A stretch of DNA of 64,000 nucleotides from Candidatus Roseilinea sp. (lineage in GTDB: Bacteria; Chloroflexota; Anaerolineae; J036; Brachytrichaceae). The notes below the pieces were generated by a model. The model was not told the origin of the DNA, made no database searches, and worked only from the letters and a program-made list of their open reading frames with translations. Within the stretch, counting starts at the first letter, position 1. Every line of letters begins with the position of its first letter. The translations under genes were made by a program, and so were the position numbers. Below are positions 9,703-19,349 of the stretch, in pieces. Location of the stretch: the NCBI GenBank assembly GCA_026003755.1, contig BPHV01000002.1, forward strand, positions 706,521 to 770,520, read 5' to 3'.

Positions 9703-11475
9703 ATGTTAAAGACGAAGACCTGTGGTGAATTACGCAAAGAACATGTGGGGCAACGTGTCACGCTCGCCGGCTGGGTGCATCGCCGGCGCGATCACGGTGG
9801 GGTGATCTTCATTGACCTGCGCGACCGCTTCGGTCTGACGCAGATCGTCATCAACCCCGCGCACGTGAGCAGCCCGGAAGTCTTCAAGCTGGCCGAGTCG
9901 CTGCGCAACGAATATGTGATTCAGGTTGAGGGCCAGGTCACCCTGCGGCCGGCGGGCATGGCGAACCCTAAAATGTCAACCGGCGAGGTTGAGGTGATGG
10001 TCTCGCAGTTGGTGCTGCTCAACCCGGCCAAGACGCCGCCGTTCGTCATTGACGACGAGGGCCGCGACGTGGACGAGAACCTGCGCCTCAAATATCGCTA
10101 TCTGGATCTGCGGCGCGAACGCATGGCGCGCAACCTGACGATCCGCCACACCTTCGTCAAGTTCATCCGGGACTATCTGGATGCACGCGGTTTCATCGAA
10201 GTCGAGACGCCGATCCTGTTCAAGACCACGCCGGAAGGCGCGCGCGACTACCTGGTGCCCAGCCGCGTGCACCCCGGCTGCTTCTATGCGCTGCCGCAAA
10301 GCCCACAGCAATTGAAGCAGTTGCTCATGGTCGCCGGCGTCGAGCGCTACTTCCAGATCGCCCGCTGCTTCCGCGACGAGGACCAACGCGCCGACCGGCA
10401 ACCTGAATTCACCCAGCTCGACCTGGAGATGAGCTTTGTGGATCGCGAGGACGTGCTCACCCTGGTCGAGGGGCTGCTGACCGAATTCACCGAGCGCTAT
10501 GCGCACCTACACGGCAAGCGGCTGCTGTTCAAGCCTTTCCTGCGTCTGCCCTACGAAGCGGCCATGGAACGCTTCGGGCGCGACAACCCCGACCTGCGCT
10601 TTGGCATGGAGCTGTTCGACGCGACCGACATCACGCGCGGCTCGGAGTTCCTGCCGTTTCGCGCGGCGCACGTCAAGGGCCTTTGCGCGCCCGGCTGCGC
10701 CAGCTACACGCGCAAGCAGACCGACGAGTTGACCGAGTTCGCCAAGAAGCACGGCGCCAAGGGCCTCGTCGTGCTGTGGCACGACCCAGATGGCATCCGC
10801 AACAGCGGCGCCGGCGCTAAGCTCAGCCAGGCCGAGAAAGATGCCATCATCGCACGGGCCGGCTCGAAGCCCGGCGACCTGATCCTGCTGGTCGCCGACG
10901 ACAACCGCAAAGCAGCCAACGAAGCGCTGGGCGAGCTGCGCCACGAGCTGGGCATGCGGCTCAAGCTGGCCGACGAGAGCGTGATGGCTTATTTGTGGGT
11001 GGTGGACTTCCCGTTGTTCGAGTGGAACGAAGAGGAACGGCGCTGGGACCCATCGCACCACATGTTTACCGCGCCCAAGGATGAACATCTCGCCTTGCTG
11101 GAATCCGATCCGGGCCAGGTGCGCAGCAAACAATATGACTTGGTATGCAACGGCTATGAGGTCGGCGGCGGCAGCATCCGAATCCATCGCCGCGAGGTGC
11201 AGGAGGCCGTGATGCGGCTCATCGGCCTGGAGATGGAAGAGGCGCGGCGCAAATTCGGGCATATCCTGGAGGCGTTTGAATACGGCGCCCCACCGCACGG
11301 CGGCATCGCACCGGGTGTTGATCGGCTGACCATGCTGTATTGCAGCGAGCCGAACATCCGCGAGGTGATGGCGTTCCCGAAGAACCAGCAGGCCATGGAC
11401 GTGATGGCCGGCGCGCCGTCGCCGGTATATGAGCAGCAATTGAAGGAATTGCATATTCGCTTGGCGCTCCCGTAA
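9703..11475 (+). CDS. aspS: Aspartate--tRNA ligase
   Basis: About 590 residues from the ATG at [11 protein letters not shown]; an upstream in-frame ATG at 9652 has no ribosome site and lies next to the terminator. Seen: N-terminal OB fold ([24 protein letters not shown]), class II motif 2 region [20 protein letters not shown], the bacterial insertion (GAD) domain about residues 280-410, and motif 3 [12 protein letters not shown] followed by [11 protein letters not shown]. It charges tRNA-Asp; whether it also acts on tRNA-Asn (non-discriminating) cannot be told by eye. Length is normal for bacterial-type AspRS. Confidence 0.97.
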   Translation: MLKTKTCGELRKEHVGQRVTLAGWVHRRRDHGGVIFIDLRDRFGLTQIVINPAHVSSPEVFKLAESLRNEYVIQVEGQVTLRPAGMANPKMSTGEVEVMVSQLVLLNPAKTPPFVIDDEGRDVDENLRLKYRYLDLRRERMARNLTIRHTFVKFIRDYLDARGFIEVETPILFKTTPEGARDYLVPSRVHPGCFYALPQSPQQLKQLLMVAGVERYFQIARCFRDEDQRADRQPEFTQLDLEMSFVDREDVLTLVEGLLTEFTERYAHLHGKRLLFKPFLRLPYEAAMERFGRDNPDLRFGMELFDATDITRGSEFLPFRAAHVKGLCAPGCASYTRKQTDELTEFAKKHGAKGLVVLWHDPDGIRNSGAGAKLSQAEKDAIIARAGSKPGDLILLVADDNRKAANEALGELRHELGMRLKLADESVMAYLWVVDFPLFEWNEEERRWDPSHHMFTAPKDEHLALLESDPGQVRSKQYDLVCNGYEVGGGSIRIHRREVQEAVMRLIGLEMEEARRKFGHILEAFEYGAPPHGGIAPGVDRLTMLYCSEPNIREVMAFPKNQQAMDVMAGAPSPVYEQQLKELHIRLALP

Positions 11476-11492
11476 GCCCCGAAGCGTAAAAA

Positions 11493-11526
11493 GCGACAGC
11501 GCAGCTCGATCGGGCTGCGCTGTCGC
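11493..11526. terminator. Bidirectional terminator hairpin between aspS and the flavin reductase
   Basis: The arms 11493-11505 (GCGACAGCGCAGC) and 11514-11526 pair over 13 bp around an 8-nt loop. A run of five A precedes it on the plus strand, giving a U-tract for the convergent minus-strand gene that ends at 11545. Confidence 0.75.
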
Positions 11527-11544
11527 GTTGTGACCAAGGTTCGC

Positions 11545-12567
11545 CTAAAGCTTCTTCTCTGAGCTGTGGCCCGGGAAGGCTTTGGCGCCGGGATGCAGAT
11601 ACTGGTAGGCAAAGTTCACCGCGCGCGTCGCCTGGGCAAAGCCCTCGACGATGAGGTTGAGCGGCTCTTCGCCGGGCAACGCGGCGATGTCGCCGGCAGC
11701 ATAGACGCCGGGGATGCTGGTCTCCTGTTTGGTGTTGACGCGGATGTAGCGCGTGCCCTCCATCTCCAATCCCCAGTTTTTGATCGGGCCGAGGTCAACG
11801 CTATACCCCAGCGTGAGGATCACAGCGTCCACCGGCAGCGTCATCTCCTCCTTAGTGCGGTTATCGAAGATGACCGCGTACTCCACCTTGCCGTTGCCGC
11901 CGACCGTCTTGAGTTCGTAGAACAGTTTGACCTCCACCGAGGAATTCAACAGCTCAGTCACCGATGCGCCATGGGCGCGGAACTGATCGCGCCGGTGAAT
12001 CAGCGTAACATGCTTGGCGTAGTCTTTGAGGTTGAGCGCCCAGTCCACCGCTGAATCACCGCCGCCCACGATCAAGATGCGCTTGCCGCGGAAGGCGGCC
12101 TTCTCCTTCACGGTGTAATACAGGCCATGCCCTTCGTAAGGGACCAGTTCCGGATTGGGCAGCTTCTTGGGCTGAAAGGCGCCCACACCCCCGCAAATCA
12201 CCACGACGCGGGTGTAATGCTCGCCTTTGTGCGTCACGAGCTTGAACGTGCCGTCTGGCTGCCGCTCTAATTGCTCTACCCGCTCGCCCAGCACGATGGT
12301 CGGCTCGAACATTTTCGCCTGCTCAACCAGGTGCTTGACCAAATCCATCGCCAGGATCTTGGGATAGCCCGGGGTGTCGTAGATGAACTTTTCGGGGTAT
12401 AGCGCCGTCAACTGCCCGCCGAGGTCTTCGAGGGCGTCAATCACTTTCACCTTCATCTCGCGCAGACCGGCGTAGAAGGCGCCGAACAAGCCCGATGGGC
12501 CGGCGCCGATGATCGTCACATCATATAGGTCGCGCGTGCCATTACTCCCATTCGTGCTCACAGTCAT
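11545..12567 (-). CDS. Thioredoxin-reductase-like ferredoxin/flavodoxin--NADP(+) reductase
   Basis: A 340-residue two-dinucleotide-domain flavoprotein. Seen: FAD-binding GAGPSGLFGAFYAGL near residue 22, NAD(P)-binding GGGDSAVDWALNLK near residue 167, and the C-terminal FAD motif IPGVYAAGDIAALPGEE. The redox CxxC of thioredoxin reductase is absent (the matching region reads VVICGGVGAFQ), which supports the type-2 ferredoxin-NADP reductase group rather than TrxB. A strong AGGAGAG ribosome site sits 7 nt before the ATG. It is convergent with aspS and divergent from rnpB. Confidence 0.87.
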   Translation of the reverse strand: MTVSTNGSNGTRDLYDVTIIGAGPSGLFGAFYAGLREMKVKVIDALEDLGGQLTALYPEKFIYDTPGYPKILAMDLVKHLVEQAKMFEPTIVLGERVEQLERQPDGTFKLVTHKGEHYTRVVVICGGVGAFQPKKLPNPELVPYEGHGLYYTVKEKAAFRGKRILIVGGGDSAVDWALNLKDYAKHVTLIHRRDQFRAHGASVTELLNSSVEVKLFYELKTVGGNGKVEYAVIFDNRTKEEMTLPVDAVILTLGYSVDLGPIKNWGLEMEGTRYIRVNTKQETSIPGVYAAGDIAALPGEEPLNLIVEGFAQATRAVNFAYQYLHPGAKAFPGHSSEKKL

Positions 12568-12630
12568 AGCGTCGCTCTCCTAAAACCGCGCCGATTGTAA
12601 CATCGGCGCCAATGTTCTCCCCACATTTGC

Positions 12631-12639
12631 TGCGATAAT
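12631..12639 (+). promoter_or_regulatory. Extended -10 element of the rnpB promoter
   Basis: TGCGATAAT sits 7 nt before the first paired base of the RNase P RNA, matching an extended -10 (TGN plus GATAAT). A good -35 is not visible, which fits extended -10 promoters. Confidence 0.55.
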
Positions 12640-12644
12640 TGATA

Positions 12645-12996
12645 GGGTTCGAGCCTGCTGGGCGGTCGCGTCCCGCGAGGCGGGATGAGGAAAGTCCGGA
12701 CTCCACAGGGCACGGTGCTGGCTAACGGCCAGGCGGGGCGACCCGACGGAAAGTGCAACAGAAAACATACCGCCCGCAAGGGTAAGGGTGAAATGGTGCG
12801 GTAAGAGCGCACCGGCGTCGCAGCGATGCGACGGCCTGGCAAACCCCACCGGGAGCAACGCCAAGACGCGCAGATGAGGCGGCCCGCTGATGCGCAGGTA
12901 GGCGGCTGGAGGCGCGCAGTAATGCGCGTCCTAGAGGGATGATCGCCTCGGGCCTTCGGGCCTAGACAGAATCCGGCTTATAGGCAGGCTCGAGCA
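12645..12996 (+). ncRNA. rnpB: RNase P RNA, bacterial type A
   Basis: The catalytic RNA that trims the 5' ends of tRNA precursors. Seen: the universal GAGGAAAGTCCGGACT block near 12690, the ACAGAA-containing P4/J-region near 12768, and the 3' conserved ACAGAATCCGGCTTA near 12966. The P1 helix closes with CGAGCCTGC at 12649-12657 and GCAGGCTCG at 12984-12992, which sets the ends. An 18-nt loop region with a GCGACGG..GATGCG pattern and GGGCCTTCGGGCC tetraloop stem are also present. Length about 350 nt is normal. Confidence 0.95.
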
Positions 12997-13008
12997 GCCT
13001 ACAGACGC

Positions 13009-13968
13009 ATGAAAACACACGATGGCCGCAACCCTGGCATCCCGCTCGACTTGAGCTGGGTGGAAGCCGCGCGCGTGAACCGCAGCGCGGTAGAGCGCCG
13101 GAGCGCCACATTGCCGGCGCGCCGTTCGGTCAAGCAAGCCTGGCAGGCTGCCTGGCTGCTACGCGCGATCACCCTCATGGACTTGACGACGCTTCAGGGG
13201 GATGACTCGCCCGGCAACGTGCAGCGCCTGTGCGCTAAGGCGCGCCGGCCCGTGCGCGGCGACCTGCTCGAGGCGCTCGGCGCGCGTGAGTTGCCGGTCT
13301 GCGTGGCCGCCGTGTGCGTCTATCACGAGATGGTGCCCGTCGCCGTGAAAGCGCTCGCCGGCTCCAACATCCCCGTTGCGGCCGTCTCCGCTGGCTTTCC
13401 CGCCGGCATGACTCCGCTCGACCTGCGCGTGAAAGAAATCGAATATGCCATCGAGATGGGCGCCCAAGAGATAGACATCGTGATCTCCAGGCGACACGTG
13501 CTCACCGGCAACTGGGCCGCGCTCTACGACGAAGTCCGCGCCTTCCGAGCGGCATGCGGCCATGCCCCCATGAAGGCGATCGTGGAGGCCGGTGAACTGG
13601 CGACGCTGCGTCAGGTGTATCAGGCCAGCCTGGTGTGCATGATGGCCGGCGCCGACTTCATCAAGACTTCGACCGGGAAGGCAGCGGTCAACGCAACGCT
13701 GCCGATTGGCCTGGTGATGTGCCGAGCGATTCGCGACTACGCCGCGCGCACAGACTACCCCGTGGGGTTCAAGCCCGCCGGCGGCATTCGCACCGCCAAG
13801 CAAGCGCTTGACTGGATGATCCTCATTAAGGAGGAGTTGGGCGATGCATGGCTGCGGCCGAGTCTCTTTCGTTTCGGCGCCAGTGCGCTGCTGGCCGACA
13901 TCGAACGGCAACTCGAACATCACGTCACCGGCGCCTATTCGGCGTCGTTCAGACACCCAATGGTCTAA
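13009..13968 (+). CDS. deoC: Deoxyribose-phosphate aldolase
   Basis: A 319-residue class I aldolase converting 2-deoxyribose-5-phosphate to glyceraldehyde-3-phosphate and acetaldehyde in deoxynucleoside breakdown. Seen: Schiff-base lysine in FIKTSTGK (K219), the second lysine in GFKPAGGIRT (K255), and DLRVKEIEYAIEMGAQEIDIVI. It is of the long form (with about 60 extra N-terminal residues) found in animals and some bacteria rather than the roughly 220-residue short form. The ATG is only about 13 nt after the RNase P RNA, so it is probably read through from the rnpB promoter. No other nucleoside genes are adjacent. Confidence 0.92.
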   Translation: MKTHDGRNPGIPLDLSWVEAARVNRSAVERRSATLPARRSVKQAWQAAWLLRAITLMDLTTLQGDDSPGNVQRLCAKARRPVRGDLLEALGARELPVCVAAVCVYHEMVPVAVKALAGSNIPVAAVSAGFPAGMTPLDLRVKEIEYAIEMGAQEIDIVISRRHVLTGNWAALYDEVRAFRAACGHAPMKAIVEAGELATLRQVYQASLVCMMAGADFIKTSTGKAAVNATLPIGLVMCRAIRDYAARTDYPVGFKPAGGIRTAKQALDWMILIKEELGDAWLRPSLFRFGASALLADIERQLEHHVTGAYSASFRHPMV

Positions 13969-13983
13969 CCAGGGGCTAAAAGT

Positions 13984-14201
13984 GGTCATATCGCACGCAG
14001 GGGGCAGGTTCTCGTCAATGAAGCGCTCGTAAGTGACCCGGGTTGAGGTCGGTCTCTACATCGTCCTCGGTCATGAAAGACTGCATCGTGCTGATAGGGC
14101 GACATCGTGCCTTCAGCGGGCGGCCGATGGCACAGCCGCCGTAGCCTTTTGCCCACCGAGCTGACGACGCCGCCTGTGCAAAAAAAAATGAATTTAGGCA
14201 T
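13984..14201 (-). pseudogene. pyrG: Decayed CTP synthase (pyrG) N-terminal fragment
   Basis: Reading from 14201 on the minus strand, MPKFIF then TGGVVSSVGK match the start of CTP synthase. In another frame KGYGGCAIGRPLKAR follows, then GTMSPYQHDAVF, TEDDVETDLNPGH and YERFIDENLP in shifting frames. Compared with a normal PyrG N-terminus, about 17 residues (the GYKVTIQKLDPYLNVD-like stretch) are missing between the LKAR and GTMSP parts, and there are several frameshifts. Only about 85 codons of a protein of about 540 remain. It is a remnant without a possible function as an enzyme; a functional pyrG must be elsewhere. Confidence 0.85.
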
Positions 14202-14331
14202 GACTGCTCGCCTCCTAACTGATCGTGGGCTTAGGTTACATGGCGCGCGTAAAAGGCGCTGACCAAGAAATTTTGCAGCGCGTCGCATTATGGCGCCGAC
14301 AGGTGAACCGATTTGCAAAGACCTCTCGCAC

Positions 14332-14360
14332 TTGACAAAGGATACTGCCTTGAGTAGATT
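14332..14360 (+). promoter_or_regulatory. Sigma-70 promoter of the liv operon
   Basis: A perfect -35 TTGACA (14332-14337), a 17-nt spacer and -10 TAGATT (14355-14360). Transcription would start near 14367, giving a 5' leader of about 130 nt before livJ. It is the best consensus promoter I see in the window. Confidence 0.8.
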
Positions 14361-14495
14361 ATTGTCCGCGCTGCTCGGCCAGCTTACATCGGGCGCTCAT
14401 AAGCCTACTCACGCGTAAACATGTCAACCTGATTCGCCCTTGTGTTCTGGATTAGCTAGAGTCAACCAAATCTTTCAGAGGAGTGAGAAAGAGCC

Positions 14496-15800
14496 ATGAG
14501 ATATCAAGCCAGTAAACTGTTGCTTACCACGTTCTTGATCGGTGCGCTCGCTGCATGCGCACCGGCCGCGCCGGCCGCTCCCACGGCTGCACCGGCCGCT
14601 CCTACGGCCGCGCCGGCCGAACCCACGGCCGCGCCTACAGCCGCGCCGGCCGAACCCACGGCGACGACGGCCCCTGTCGCGCCGGCCATGAGCGGCAAGA
14701 TCAAGATCGCCACGCAAAGCCCACTCTCCGGCCCACAGGCTGCGCTCGGCACCGGCATCCGCAACGGCGCCGACCTCGGCTTGCAGGATATGGGCAAGAT
14801 GCTGACCGACATGGGCTTTGAAGTCGAGCTGGCGCCGTTCGACGACCAGGCCAAGCCGGAAGTCGGCGCTGCGAACGCTAAGAACATCGCCTCCGACCCC
14901 GATATTCTCTGCATCGTCGGTCACCTGAACTCCGGCGTTGCGCTGGCTTCGCTGCCGACCTACAAGGACAACAGCCTCGCGATGGTCTCCCCGGCCAACA
15001 CCAACCCGAAGATCACGGAGAGCGGATATCAAAACGCCTTCCGTGTGGTGGGTCGCGATGACGTTCAGGGCGCCGTGGGCGAGGAGTTTGCCCGCACCGA
15101 GATGAAGATCAAGAGCGTGTACATCATCCACGACAAGACCGACTACGGCCAGGGCGTCGCCGAGTTCTTCCGCCAGCAAGCCGAGAAGAACGGCCTCCAG
15201 GTCTTGGGCTTCGAGGGCACGGAGGAGAAGTCGAACTTCGAGTCCATCCTGACGCCGATTCAGGCCGCCAACCCGGATCTGATCTACTTCGGCGGCATCT
15301 ATGACCAGGCCGGCCCGTTGTTCCGCCAGGCGCGCGATCGCGGCATCACGGCCAAGTTCCTCGGCCCCGACGGCTTGGACTCGCCCGAGCTGCTGAAGCT
15401 GGCCGGCGACGCGGTGAAGGGCATGTACTACACGTCAGTGGCCGCGCCCGTCAGCCAGTTCCCCGATGCCGCCAAGTTCGCCGAAGACTACAAGGCCAAG
15501 TTCAACGAGGATGCCCCGCCGTTCTCCGCGCAAGCCTATGACGCGATGGGCATCTGCATCCGCGCGATTGCGCAGGCGGCCGAGAAGGCCGGCGGCAAGC
15601 CCTCCCGCGAGCAGGTCGTCCAGGCCATTCGCGATGCGGGCGAATACAAGGGCATCACCGGCGCCTACACCTTCAACGCAAAGGGCGACCCCGTCACCTC
15701 CACCTACTTCGTATTGCAGGTGAGCGATAAGGACGGCGAACCTGGCGAGGTGTGGAATGAAAACGCCGTGGTCAAGAAGCTGGACATCCCAGCGCCGTAA
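14496..15800 (+). CDS. livJ: Branched-chain amino acid ABC transporter, substrate-binding lipoprotein
   Basis: A 434-residue exported binding protein. Residues 1-22 are a lipoprotein signal ending LIGALAACAP, with the lipidated cysteine in AAC; then a low-complexity Ala/Pro/Thr tether (about 23-65) built from short APTAAPAEP repeats. The periplasmic-binding fold (Peripla_BP_6, about 68-430) has IKIATQSPLSGPQAALGTG and MVSPANTNPKITESG as family motifs. It captures leucine-type amino acids or related compounds outside the membrane and delivers them to LivHM. The ribosome site GAGGAG lies 8-10 nt before ATG. A terminator follows the gene, so the permease genes may be made at a lower level by read-through. 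Confidence 0.93.
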   Translation: MRYQASKLLLTTFLIGALAACAPAAPAAPTAAPAAPTAAPAEPTAAPTAAPAEPTATTAPVAPAMSGKIKIATQSPLSGPQAALGTGIRNGADLGLQDMGKMLTDMGFEVELAPFDDQAKPEVGAANAKNIASDPDILCIVGHLNSGVALASLPTYKDNSLAMVSPANTNPKITESGYQNAFRVVGRDDVQGAVGEEFARTEMKIKSVYIIHDKTDYGQGVAEFFRQQAEKNGLQVLGFEGTEEKSNFESILTPIQAANPDLIYFGGIYDQAGPLFRQARDRGITAKFLGPDGLDSPELLKLAGDAVKGMYYTSVAAPVSQFPDAAKFAEDYKAKFNEDAPPFSAQAYDAMGICIRAIAQAAEKAGGKPSREQVVQAIRDAGEYKGITGAYTFNAKGDPVTSTYFVLQVSDKDGEPGEVWNENAVVKKLDIPAP

Positions 15801-15830
15801 AGCCCATCCGATCACCGCTGCCGCATGAAA

Positions 15831-15866
15831 CGGGCGGGGGAGCTTCTACCCTCCCCCGCCTGTTTT
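15831..15866 (+). terminator. Terminator after livJ
   Basis: A 12-bp GC-rich stem (CGGGCGGGGGAG with CTCCCCCGCCTG), 8-nt loop and TTTT. Its place between livJ and livH suggests partial termination to set a high binding-protein to permease ratio. Confidence 0.7.
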
Positions 15867-15956
15867 GTATTAGACTGTGCGGCCAAGCGGCGCAGACGCG
15901 CCTGCGCCGTCGAAGATCGAAAGAGCCGAAACTAAAGCTGGTCAGTCCACCTCCCT

Positions 15957-17136
15957 ATGGCGATTGCAGCAGATGCTCTTCCCGCCCCTGCTAGCCGCCG
16001 CACGCTGCGCATGACCTTGGCTGGCGTGTTCGGACCACTGGGACAAGTGTTCATCTTCGTCGTCGGCAGCGCCATCGTGCTCAGCGTGATCACGGTGCTG
16101 GTCGCTTTTCTGTTGCGCGGCACGCGCACCAACGTAGACCTCGTCCAGGCGACGCTCACCATCCTGCCGCAGGTGATCGTTGACGGATTGGTGCGCGGCT
16201 TCCTGTTTGCCACGATCGCGCTCGGCTACACCATGGTGTACGGCGTGCTGGAATTCATCAACTTCGCGCACGGCGAAATCTTCATGGTCGGCGCATTCCT
16301 CCGGCGCTGCGCTAGGCGCAGCATTAGCCGCATCGGGAATACTGAATGCCCTCCCGCCTTTGTTGTTCGTCCTGATCGCGGTGATCGTGGGCATGGCGGT
16401 CAGCGGCACGCTGGCCGTCACGATCGAACGCATCGCCTATCGTCCACTGCGCAACGCACCTCGCCTGGTGCCGCTGATCTCAGCCATCGGCGTTTCGTTG
16501 TTGCTGCAAGACGGCATGCGCCTGATCGCTAACGTGACCGGCCTGGGCTTCAACGCACGCTTCCCGACGCCAAACTTCGGCCCGCCGTTGCAACTGGCGC
16601 AGATCCCCGCGGCCGATGGGCGCACCATCCCGCTCATCCTCGACGTGCGCGCGCTGATCTTCATCGTTGCCGCCACGCTGATGTTGATCGGGCTGAACTA
16701 CCTGGTCAACGCCACCAAGCTGGGCACGGCCATCCGCGCCGTGGCGCAAGACCGCCCGACGGCTAGCCTGATGGGGATCAACGTCAATCAGATCATCGCG
16801 CTCACCTTCCTGATCGGCGGCGCGCTGGGCGGCGCGGCCGGCGTGCTCTTCGGCATCCGCGTGGGCACGGTCAACCCCTACATCGGTTTTCTCCCCGGCT
16901 TGAAGGCGTTTACCGCGGCGGTGCTGGGCGGCATCGGCAACATTCCGGGCGCGATGGTCGGCGGGATCGTCCTAGGCTTCTTGGAGGCGTTCGTGGCCTC
17001 TTATCTGTCGCTGCTCACCGGCGGCGCATTCTCCGGCGCCAGTTACGCCGACATCGTGGCGTTCGCCATCTTGATCCTGATTTTGATCTTCCGCCCATCC
17101 GGCCTGCTGGGCGAAGCCGTCGCGCAAAAGGTGTAA
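15957..17136 (+). CDS. livH: Branched-chain amino acid ABC transporter permease LivH, with a frame break
   Basis: Membrane permease of the liv importer. The N-terminal part (15957 to about 16301) reads to GEIFMVGAFL, and the remainder continues in another frame from GAALGAALAASGI to RPSGLLGEAVAQKV at 17136. Removing one C at 16301/16302 (CTCCGG to CTCGG) joins the two into a normal protein of about 393 residues. Seen: LGYTMVYGVLEFINFAHGE and the conserved LIGGALGGAAGVLFGI loop that contacts the ATPase. An N-terminal extension of about 70 residues with an extra hydrophobic segment precedes the usual start. Because all neighbours are intact, I favour a sequence error over real inactivation. Confidence 0.85.
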
Positions 17137-17139
17137 CCC

Positions 17140-18456
17140 ATGAGCACGACTTCTCTGCCGAACTCTCCGTTCGCCGCGCTGAATCGCGGGCCGCTGGCTT
17201 ACGTCGCACTCACGGCCTACATCGTCGTGACCAGCGCCCTGATGCTGATGAACACGCGCACCAGCCTCGGCGCAGATGTGTTGTTCATCTTGTTCCTGTT
17301 GAGCTTCTTGTGGCTCTACCGCGCCAAGGTATCGAACGGCTATAAGCTGGCGCTCGGCGCGATCATGCTGATCGGCGTCGTGCCCTACTTCGGCACGATG
17401 AACGCCTACTACATCGAGTTGGCCATCCAGGCCGGCATCTTCGTCGCGTTGGCGCTCGGGCTGAACGTGGTGGTGGGCTTCGCCGGCTTGCTCGACCTCG
17501 GCTATGTGGCCTTCTTCGCCGTCGGCGCGTATCTCTGGGGCATCTTCAGCACGGATCAGATCGGACAGATCTCGCCGGGCGCCTCCCCGGTCGCGTCACA
17601 GTTGTTCTATCTGTTCATGGCGCTGGGGCTATTCGTGGGCGCGTTCTTCGGCGTCTTGCTTGGCTTGCCGGTGCTGCGGTTGCGCGGCGACTATCTGGCC
17701 ATCGTCACGCTCGGCCTGGGCGAGGTCATTCGTGTGCTGGCAGTGAACCTAGATCGGCCGATCAACATCACCAACGGCTCGCAGGGCATCAAGTCGATCG
17801 CCCGGCCTCCGTTGCCCGACTTCTTGCGCGCGCTCTTCCCGGGGCTAAACGATCCACAACTCTACCAACTCTTCATCTATGCGCTGGCGCTGCTGGTGGT
17901 GGGCCTGACCGTGCTAACCGTCTTCCGACTGAAGCACTCGCGCATCGGCCGCGCCTGGGAGGCGATCCGCGAGGATGAGACGGCGGCCATCGCCATGGGC
18001 GTCCCGCTGGTGCGGATGAAGCTGATGGCTTTCGCTGTGGGCGCGTCGTTCGCCGGCGTGATGGGCGTGTTGTTCGCAGCCAAACAGCAGTTCATCAATC
18101 CGCCGACCTTCGACCTGATCCGCTCCATCGGTATCCTGGCCATGGTGATCCTCGGCGGCATGGGCAGCATTCCCGGCGTGATCCTCGGCGGCGTGCTCGT
18201 CACGCTGCTCGACTTGCAGATCCTGCCACGCATCGCCACCGAGCTGAGCGCTCTCAAGCGGCAGGGGGTCGTCATTCCAGACTGGTTCGACCCGGCACAA
18301 TACCAGCGCGCGTTGTTCGGGTTACTGCTGATCATCATGATGATCTTCCGGCCGGAGGGCATCTTGCCCGACCAGCGTCGGCGTGAAGAAGCACACGCGA
18401 CTGAGGATCAGGAGGCATTGGCCGAAGCCGAAACCGGCGAAGCAACGCCGGCGTAG
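17140..18456 (+). CDS. livM: Branched-chain amino acid ABC transporter permease LivM
   Basis: A 438-residue permease with about ten membrane segments, beginning 3 nt after the livH stop. Seen: ALGLNVVVGFAGLLDLGYVAFFAVGAY (family hallmark, split here only for naming) in the first third, VLRLRGDYLAIVTLGLGE, and the cytoplasmic coupling loop GRAWEAIREDETAAIAMG that binds LivG/LivF. It pairs with LivH to form the transport channel. The C-terminus has a charged tail of about 40 residues rich in Glu and Ala, somewhat longer than typical. Confidence 0.93.
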   Translation: MSTTSLPNSPFAALNRGPLAYVALTAYIVVTSALMLMNTRTSLGADVLFILFLLSFLWLYRAKVSNGYKLALGAIMLIGVVPYFGTMNAYYIELAIQAGIFVALALGLNVVVGFAGLLDLGYVAFFAVGAYLWGIFSTDQIGQISPGASPVASQLFYLFMALGLFVGAFFGVLLGLPVLRLRGDYLAIVTLGLGEVIRVLAVNLDRPINITNGSQGIKSIARPPLPDFLRALFPGLNDPQLYQLFIYALALLVVGLTVLTVFRLKHSRIGRAWEAIREDETAAIAMGVPLVRMKLMAFAVGASFAGVMGVLFAAKQQFINPPTFDLIRSIGILAMVILGGMGSIPGVILGGVLVTLLDLQILPRIATELSALKRQGVVIPDWFDPAQYQRALFGLLLIIMMIFRPEGILPDQRRREEAHATEDQEALAEAETGEATPA

Positions 18457-18465
18457 AGGACAATC

Positions 18466-19242
18466 ATGGCGCTACTCGAAGCACAAAACGTCACCAAGTC
18501 CTTTGGCGGTCTGACCGCAGTGAACAACGTCTCGCTCACCGTCGAACGCGGCAGCATCGTCAGCGTGATCGGCCCCAACGGGGCCGGCAAGACCACGTTC
18601 TTCAACGTGCTGACGGGCATCTACAAGCCCGATCACGGCAGCGTCATCTTCGACGGCGCATCCATCGCCGGTCAGCGTCCCGACCAAATCACCCGGCAGG
18701 GCATCGCCCGCACCTTTCAGAACATCCGGCTGTTCAACAACATGACCGCGATCGAAAATGTGCTGGTGGGGATGCACGCGCGCTTAAGCGCCAAGATGTG
18801 GCAGATTATCTTCCAAAGCCCAAGCGTGCGCGCCGAGGAGCTGCGCGCACGCGCCCGCGCTCGCGAGCTGCTGAAGTTCGTCGGCCTGGAAGGCCGGTAT
18901 GACGCGCTGGCCAAGAATCTGCCCTACGGCGACCAGCGCCGCTTGGAGATCGCCCGCGCGTTGGCTACTGAGCCAAAGCTGATCTTGTTGGACGAGCCGA
19001 CCGCCGGCATGAATCCCCAAGAGACGCTCGAAGCGACGCGGCTGATCCAACGCCTGCGCGACGAGTTGGGGCTGACGGTGATCCTGATCGAGCACGATAT
19101 GCGCGTGGTCATGACCATCTCCGAGCGCATCTCGGTGCTGGACTACGGCGAGAAGATCGCCGAGGGCAAGCCGGAGGAGATTCGCGCCAACGCACGCGTC
19201 GTGGAGGCTTATCTGGGACGCGGCGCGGCGGCCGGCCATTGA
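18466..19242 (+). CDS. livG: Branched-chain amino acid ABC transporter ATP-binding protein LivG
   Basis: A 258-residue ATPase. Seen: Walker A GPNGAGKTTFFN near residue 38, the LivG-specific GIARTFQNIRLF, Walker B LILLDEPTAGMNP, the switch histidine in LIEHDMRVV, and a C-terminal helix ending VEAYLGRG. The normal LSGGQ signature is replaced by LPYGDQRRLE, which is usual for LivG. A GAGGACA ribosome site precedes the ATG, 9 nt after livM. Confidence 0.95.
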   Translation: MALLEAQNVTKSFGGLTAVNNVSLTVERGSIVSVIGPNGAGKTTFFNVLTGIYKPDHGSVIFDGASIAGQRPDQITRQGIARTFQNIRLFNNMTAIENVLVGMHARLSAKMWQIIFQSPSVRAEELRARARARELLKFVGLEGRYDALAKNLPYGDQRRLEIARALATEPKLILLDEPTAGMNPQETLEATRLIQRLRDELGLTVILIEHDMRVVMTISERISVLDYGEKIAEGKPEEIRANARVVEAYLGRGAAAGH

Positions 19243-19267
19243 GCGCCATTTGGGGCTGGGGCGTGGG

Positions 19268-19288
19268 GGTGAAGGCCGTGCCTTCGCC
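19268..19288. repeat. Short hairpin in the livG-livF gap
   Basis: GGTGAAGGC, loop CGT, GCCTTCGCC. It shares the GAAGGC/GCCTTC core with the hairpin at 50552-50588 and the imperfect one at 3774-3809. Without a U-tract it is more likely an mRNA structure or dispersed palindrome than a terminator. Confidence 0.5.
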
Positions 19289-19349
19289 TATCCCGATATG
19301 ACCAGATAGACGTTACACGACTTAACCTTAACCAGTGATCGAGCGCAGC

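Noticed and set aside
12568..12864. Short minus-strand open frames across rnpB
   Set aside because: They overlap the highly conserved RNase P RNA and have no protein similarity.
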